Shown: in pieces, positions 4,514-7,107 of the stretch
How positions within the stretch are numbered: position 1 is the first letter of the stretch
How the letters are laid out: each line of letters starts with the position of its first letter
NCBI GenBank assembly: GCA_900553345.1
Contig: USDE01000070.1
Location: 1-7,107 of the forward strand
Direction: 5' to 3'
Length of the DNA: 7,107 nucleotides
Origin: an uncultured Collinsella sp.
GTDB lineage: Bacteria; Actinomycetota; Coriobacteriia; Coriobacteriales; Coriobacteriaceae
Notes under the pieces: model-generated
Seen by the model: only the letters and a program-made list of their open reading frames with translations
What the model was told of the DNA's origin: nothing
Databases searched by the model: none
Translations under genes and position numbers: made by a program

Positions 4514-7107
4514 ATGGTTTTCGATAAAGAGGCGGCGTTCGAGGAAGCGGTCATAACCGTGCTGAAGCAGCACGGCTGGGACGACGCGGGAGGTGTGCTT
4601 CGCTATCCCACCGAGCAGGACCTCATCGACAACTGGGCGAAGATTCTGTTCCAGAACAACGCCGACATAGACCGCCTGAACGGCTGCCCGCTCACCCAGA
4701 GCGAGATGGCGCAGGTCATCGAACAAATCGAAACGCTCAAGACCCCACTCGCACTCAACGGGTTCATCAACGGAAAGACCGTCGCCGTCACGCGCGACAA
4801 CCCCGACGACGCGCTTCACCTGGGTAAGGAGGTGAGCCTGAAGATTTATGATCGTCAGGAGATCGCAGCCGGCCAGAGTCGCTACCAGATAGCTCAGCAG
4901 CCGGTCTATCCTGCGAAGAACAAGATCCTGAACGACCGCCGTGGAGACCTGTGCCTGCTCATCAACGGCATGCCGGTCATCCATATCGAGCTCAAGCGCA
5001 GCGGCATCCCCGTCAGCCAGGCTACTGGTCAGATTGAGAAATATGCCCACGAGGGCGTGTTCACGGGGCTTTTCCGCCTGACGCAGATCTTCGTGGGGAT
5101 GACCCCCGACGAGGCGCGTTATTTCGCCAACCCTGGCACGGGCGCGTTCAACCCGAACTTCTTCTTTCACTGGGAGGACTTCAACAACGAGCCCGTCTGC
5201 GCGGGCGATAAACCCGGAACCGACGAATGGAAACGCTTCACCTCCACGCTGCTTTCCATTCCAATGGCGCACCAGCTCATTGGCTTCTACACCGTGGCTG
5301 ACAGCTCGGACGGCTGCCTGAAAGTCATGCGCAGCTATCAGTACTACGCAGCCTCCGCCATATCCGACAAGGTACGCAGGTGCAAATGGGACGAGAGGCC
5401 CAAGAGCAGCACCCCGGGGCGCCCCGGCGGTTACATATGGCATACCACCGGCTCCGGCAAGACCATGACGAGCTTCAAATCTGCCCAGCTCATAGCCGAC
5501 TCGCACGACGCCGACAAGGTGATCTTTCTCATGGACCGCATCGAGCTGGGTACGCAGTCGCTCTCCGAGTACCGCGCGTTCGCAGACGACGCCGACGACG
5601 TGCAGGGGACCGAGAACACGCAGGTGTTGAAGTCGAAGCTCGCGAGCGACGACCCCAAGAACCGCCTCATCGTGACCTCTATCCAGAAGATGAGCAACGT
5701 GAAGGCCGGCGAGGGCAGAATCACCCAGGCGGAACTCAACCGCCTGGCCTCCAAACGGATCGTGTTCGTCATCGACGAGTGTCACCGCTCCACCTTCGGC
5801 GAGATGCTCCAGGACATACGCCGCGCGTTCCCCAACGCGCTGTTCTTCGGCTTCACAGGTACGCCGATTCTCGACGAGAACCAGAAGAAGGGCTCCACTA
5901 CCGCCATGGTGTTTGGCGAGTGTCTGCACCGTTACAGCATCGCAGACGGCATCCGCGACGGCAACGTCCTGGGCTTCGACCCATATATGGTGACGACCTT
6001 CGACGACCACGACGTGCGCGAAGCGGTCGCCCTAGAGCAAGCGAAAGCCGCAACAGTAGCCGAAGCCATCTTCGACGATCGAAAGAGCAAGGTCTTCTAC
6101 TACTATATGGACTCGGCAAAGGTCCCCATGGGACCGATGGTCGACAGCGCCGGCAACCACATCAAGGGCATCGAGGATTTCCTCACCCGCGCCCAATACT
6201 GGCCCGGCACTCCGCACCACGAAAAGGTCGTAGAGGACATCCTGCGCCGTTTCCCGGTGCTCTCCCACGGCAACAAGTTCCATGCAATCTTGGCGACGAG
6301 CTCCATCCCGGAGGCGATCGACTATTACCGAGCCTTCAAGGAACGCGCCCCGCAGATGAAGGTGACCGCCCTTTTCGACCCGAGCATTGACAACAAAGCC
6401 GGCTCTACGGTGAAGGAAGATGCCCTGGTCGAGCTCATAGAAGACTACAACAAGGCATACGGCCAGGAGTTCACCATCCCCACCTGGCCCGCCATGAAGA
6501 AGGACATCTCGGCGCGCCTGTCTCACAAGAAGCCCTACGTCAACGTCGACTCCAACCGCGACTCTCGTATCGACCTGCTCATCGTAGTGGACCAGATGCT
6601 CACGGGCTTCGACTCCAAATGGCTCAACACGCTCTACCTCGACAAGGTCATCGACTACGAGAGCATCATCCAGGCGTTCAGCCGCACGAATCGCCTGTTC
6701 GGCCCCGACAAGCCCTTCGGCACGATCCGCTATTACCGTCATCCCCACACCATGAAGGGCTATATCGAAGCGGCAGTGAAGCTGTATTCGGGAGACCGAC
6801 CGCTCGACATGTTTGTCCAGAAGCTGCCGGAGAATATCGCGTTGATGGACGCGCGCCTTCAGGAGATACTCATGGTCTTCGAAGCAGCTGGCGTAGGAGA
6901 TCTCTCCAAGCTCCCTGCATCGCAGGAAGCCAGGCGCAAGTTCGCTAAGGAGTTCGTTGAGCTCAGCGAGTTCCTCGAGGCCGCGAAGGCGCAGGGCTTC
7001 ACATGGGAACAGGACACCTACGAGTTTGAGGAGGAGCCGGAGGAAGGCGAGCCGAGGGGCAAGTCCTTCTTCGTGCAACCGGTCATCGACGAGCGGACCT
7101 ATCTCAT
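4514..7107 (+). CDS. hsdR: Type I restriction enzyme, R subunit (HsdR), 3' end beyond window
   Basis: The motor and nuclease subunit of a type I restriction-modification complex: it translocates unmodified DNA using ATP and cuts it, working with HsdM and HsdS. The first 864 codons are visible and open to the right edge; family members have about 1,000-1,050 residues. The N-terminal PD-(D/E)xK nuclease shows Asp145 (RGDLCLLING), Glu159-Leu-Lys161 and the QxxxY motif Gln173-Tyr177, spaced as in EcoR124I. Helicase motifs follow: Walker A HTTGSGKT (310-317), DECH (421-424), TGTP (448-451), motif V region LTGFD, and motif VI QAFSRTNR (720-727). All key residues are intact, so the enzyme is probably active. 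ATG 4514 has a weak site (ATAGG, 7 bases upstream), and the family-like N-terminus begins there. Overall similarity is closest to EcoR124I-like (type IC) subunits. No methylase or specificity gene is in the window; they would be expected downstream. Confidence 0.95.
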   Translation, partial: MVFDKEAAFEEAVITVLKQHGWDDAGGVLRYPTEQDLIDNWAKILFQNNADIDRLNGCPLTQSEMAQVIEQIETLKTPLALNGFINGKTVAVTRDNPDDALHLGKEVSLKIYDRQEIAAGQSRYQIAQQPVYPAKNKILNDRRGDLCLLINGMPVIHIELKRSGIPVSQATGQIEKYAHEGVFTGLFRLTQIFVGMTPDEARYFANPGTGAFNPNFFFHWEDFNNEPVCAGDKPGTDEWKRFTSTLLSIPMAHQLIGFYTVADSSDGCLKVMRSYQYYAASAISDKVRRCKWDERPKSSTPGRPGGYIWHTTGSGKTMTSFKSAQLIADSHDADKVIFLMDRIELGTQSLSEYRAFADDADDVQGTENTQVLKSKLASDDPKNRLIVTSIQKMSNVKAGEGRITQAELNRLASKRIVFVIDECHRSTFGEMLQDIRRAFPNALFFGFTGTPILDENQKKGSTTAMVFGECLHRYSIADGIRDGNVLGFDPYMVTTFDDHDVREAVALEQAKAATVAEAIFDDRKSKVFYYYMDSAKVPMGPMVDSAGNHIKGIEDFLTRAQYWPGTPHHEKVVEDILRRFPVLSHGNKFHAILATSSIPEAIDYYRAFKERAPQMKVTALFDPSIDNKAGSTVKEDALVELIEDYNKAYGQEFTIPTWPAMKKDISARLSHKKPYVNVDSNRDSRIDLLIVVDQMLTGFDSKWLNTLYLDKVIDYESIIQAFSRTNRLFGPDKPFGTIRYYRHPHTMKGYIEAAVKLYSGDRPLDMFVQKLPENIALMDARLQEILMVFEAAGVGDLSKLPASQEARRKFAKEFVELSEFLEAAKAQGFTWEQDTYEFEEEPEEGEPRGKSFFVQPVIDERTYL

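Noticed and set aside
4475..6010. Long open frame (511 codons) on the minus strand
   Set aside because: It lies opposite hsdR, whose nuclease and helicase motifs are intact. The antisense product has no recognisable domain and is a by-product of GC-rich codon use.
6032..7078. Open frame of 348 codons on the minus strand
   Set aside because: It lies opposite the helicase and C-terminal part of hsdR and shows no domain or ribosome binding site of its own.

Overview
The window looks like chromosomal DNA from a GC-rich Gram-positive gut actinobacterium. A Coriobacteriia member such as Collinsella or Olsenella is my best guess. The basis is GC-rich third codon positions, strong Shine-Dalgarno sites, E. 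coli-like promoter boxes and overall gene character. This is an inference; no rRNA or species marker is present.

Layout from left to right. Positions 127-783 (minus) encode a YheO/DauR-type transcriptional regulator with a PAS-like N-terminus and a C-terminal helix-turn-helix, followed by a likely intrinsic terminator. A shared 352-bp intergenic region with candidate promoters in both directions separates it from the divergent NCS2-family nucleobase permease at 1136-2530 (plus). The permease gene is closed by a perfect 11-bp hairpin. The head-to-head layout suggests, but does not prove, that the regulator acts on the permease.

The stretch 2531-3567 carries no large gene but is dense with structure. 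It holds two diverged copies of a cassette of about 180 bp, offset by 481 bp. The right-hand copy (3079-3355) looks intact and reads as a type I toxin-antitoxin locus. Its parts are: a 41-residue one-helix membrane peptide with a basic tail on the minus strand; a leader hairpin that covers the peptide's ribosome binding site; and a convergent small RNA of about 86 nt on the plus strand, with a good promoter and a good terminator, whose 3' end is antisense to the end of the peptide gene. The left-hand copy (2622-2796) is decayed: no start codon, an early stop, a broken RNA promoter and a broken U-tract. Between the copies lies a 52-bp AT-rich inverted repeat with perfect 23-bp arms.

Positions 3568-4302 (plus) encode a DEDDh-type 3'-5' exonuclease starting at GTG. 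After a 211-bp gap with two operator-like palindromes and a -10 box, the rest of the window (4514-7107) is the first 864 codons of a type I restriction enzyme motor/nuclease subunit, HsdR. It runs off the right edge, and hsdM and hsdS would be expected beyond it. The right half therefore reads as an accessory, defence-flavoured region next to a metabolic transport locus.
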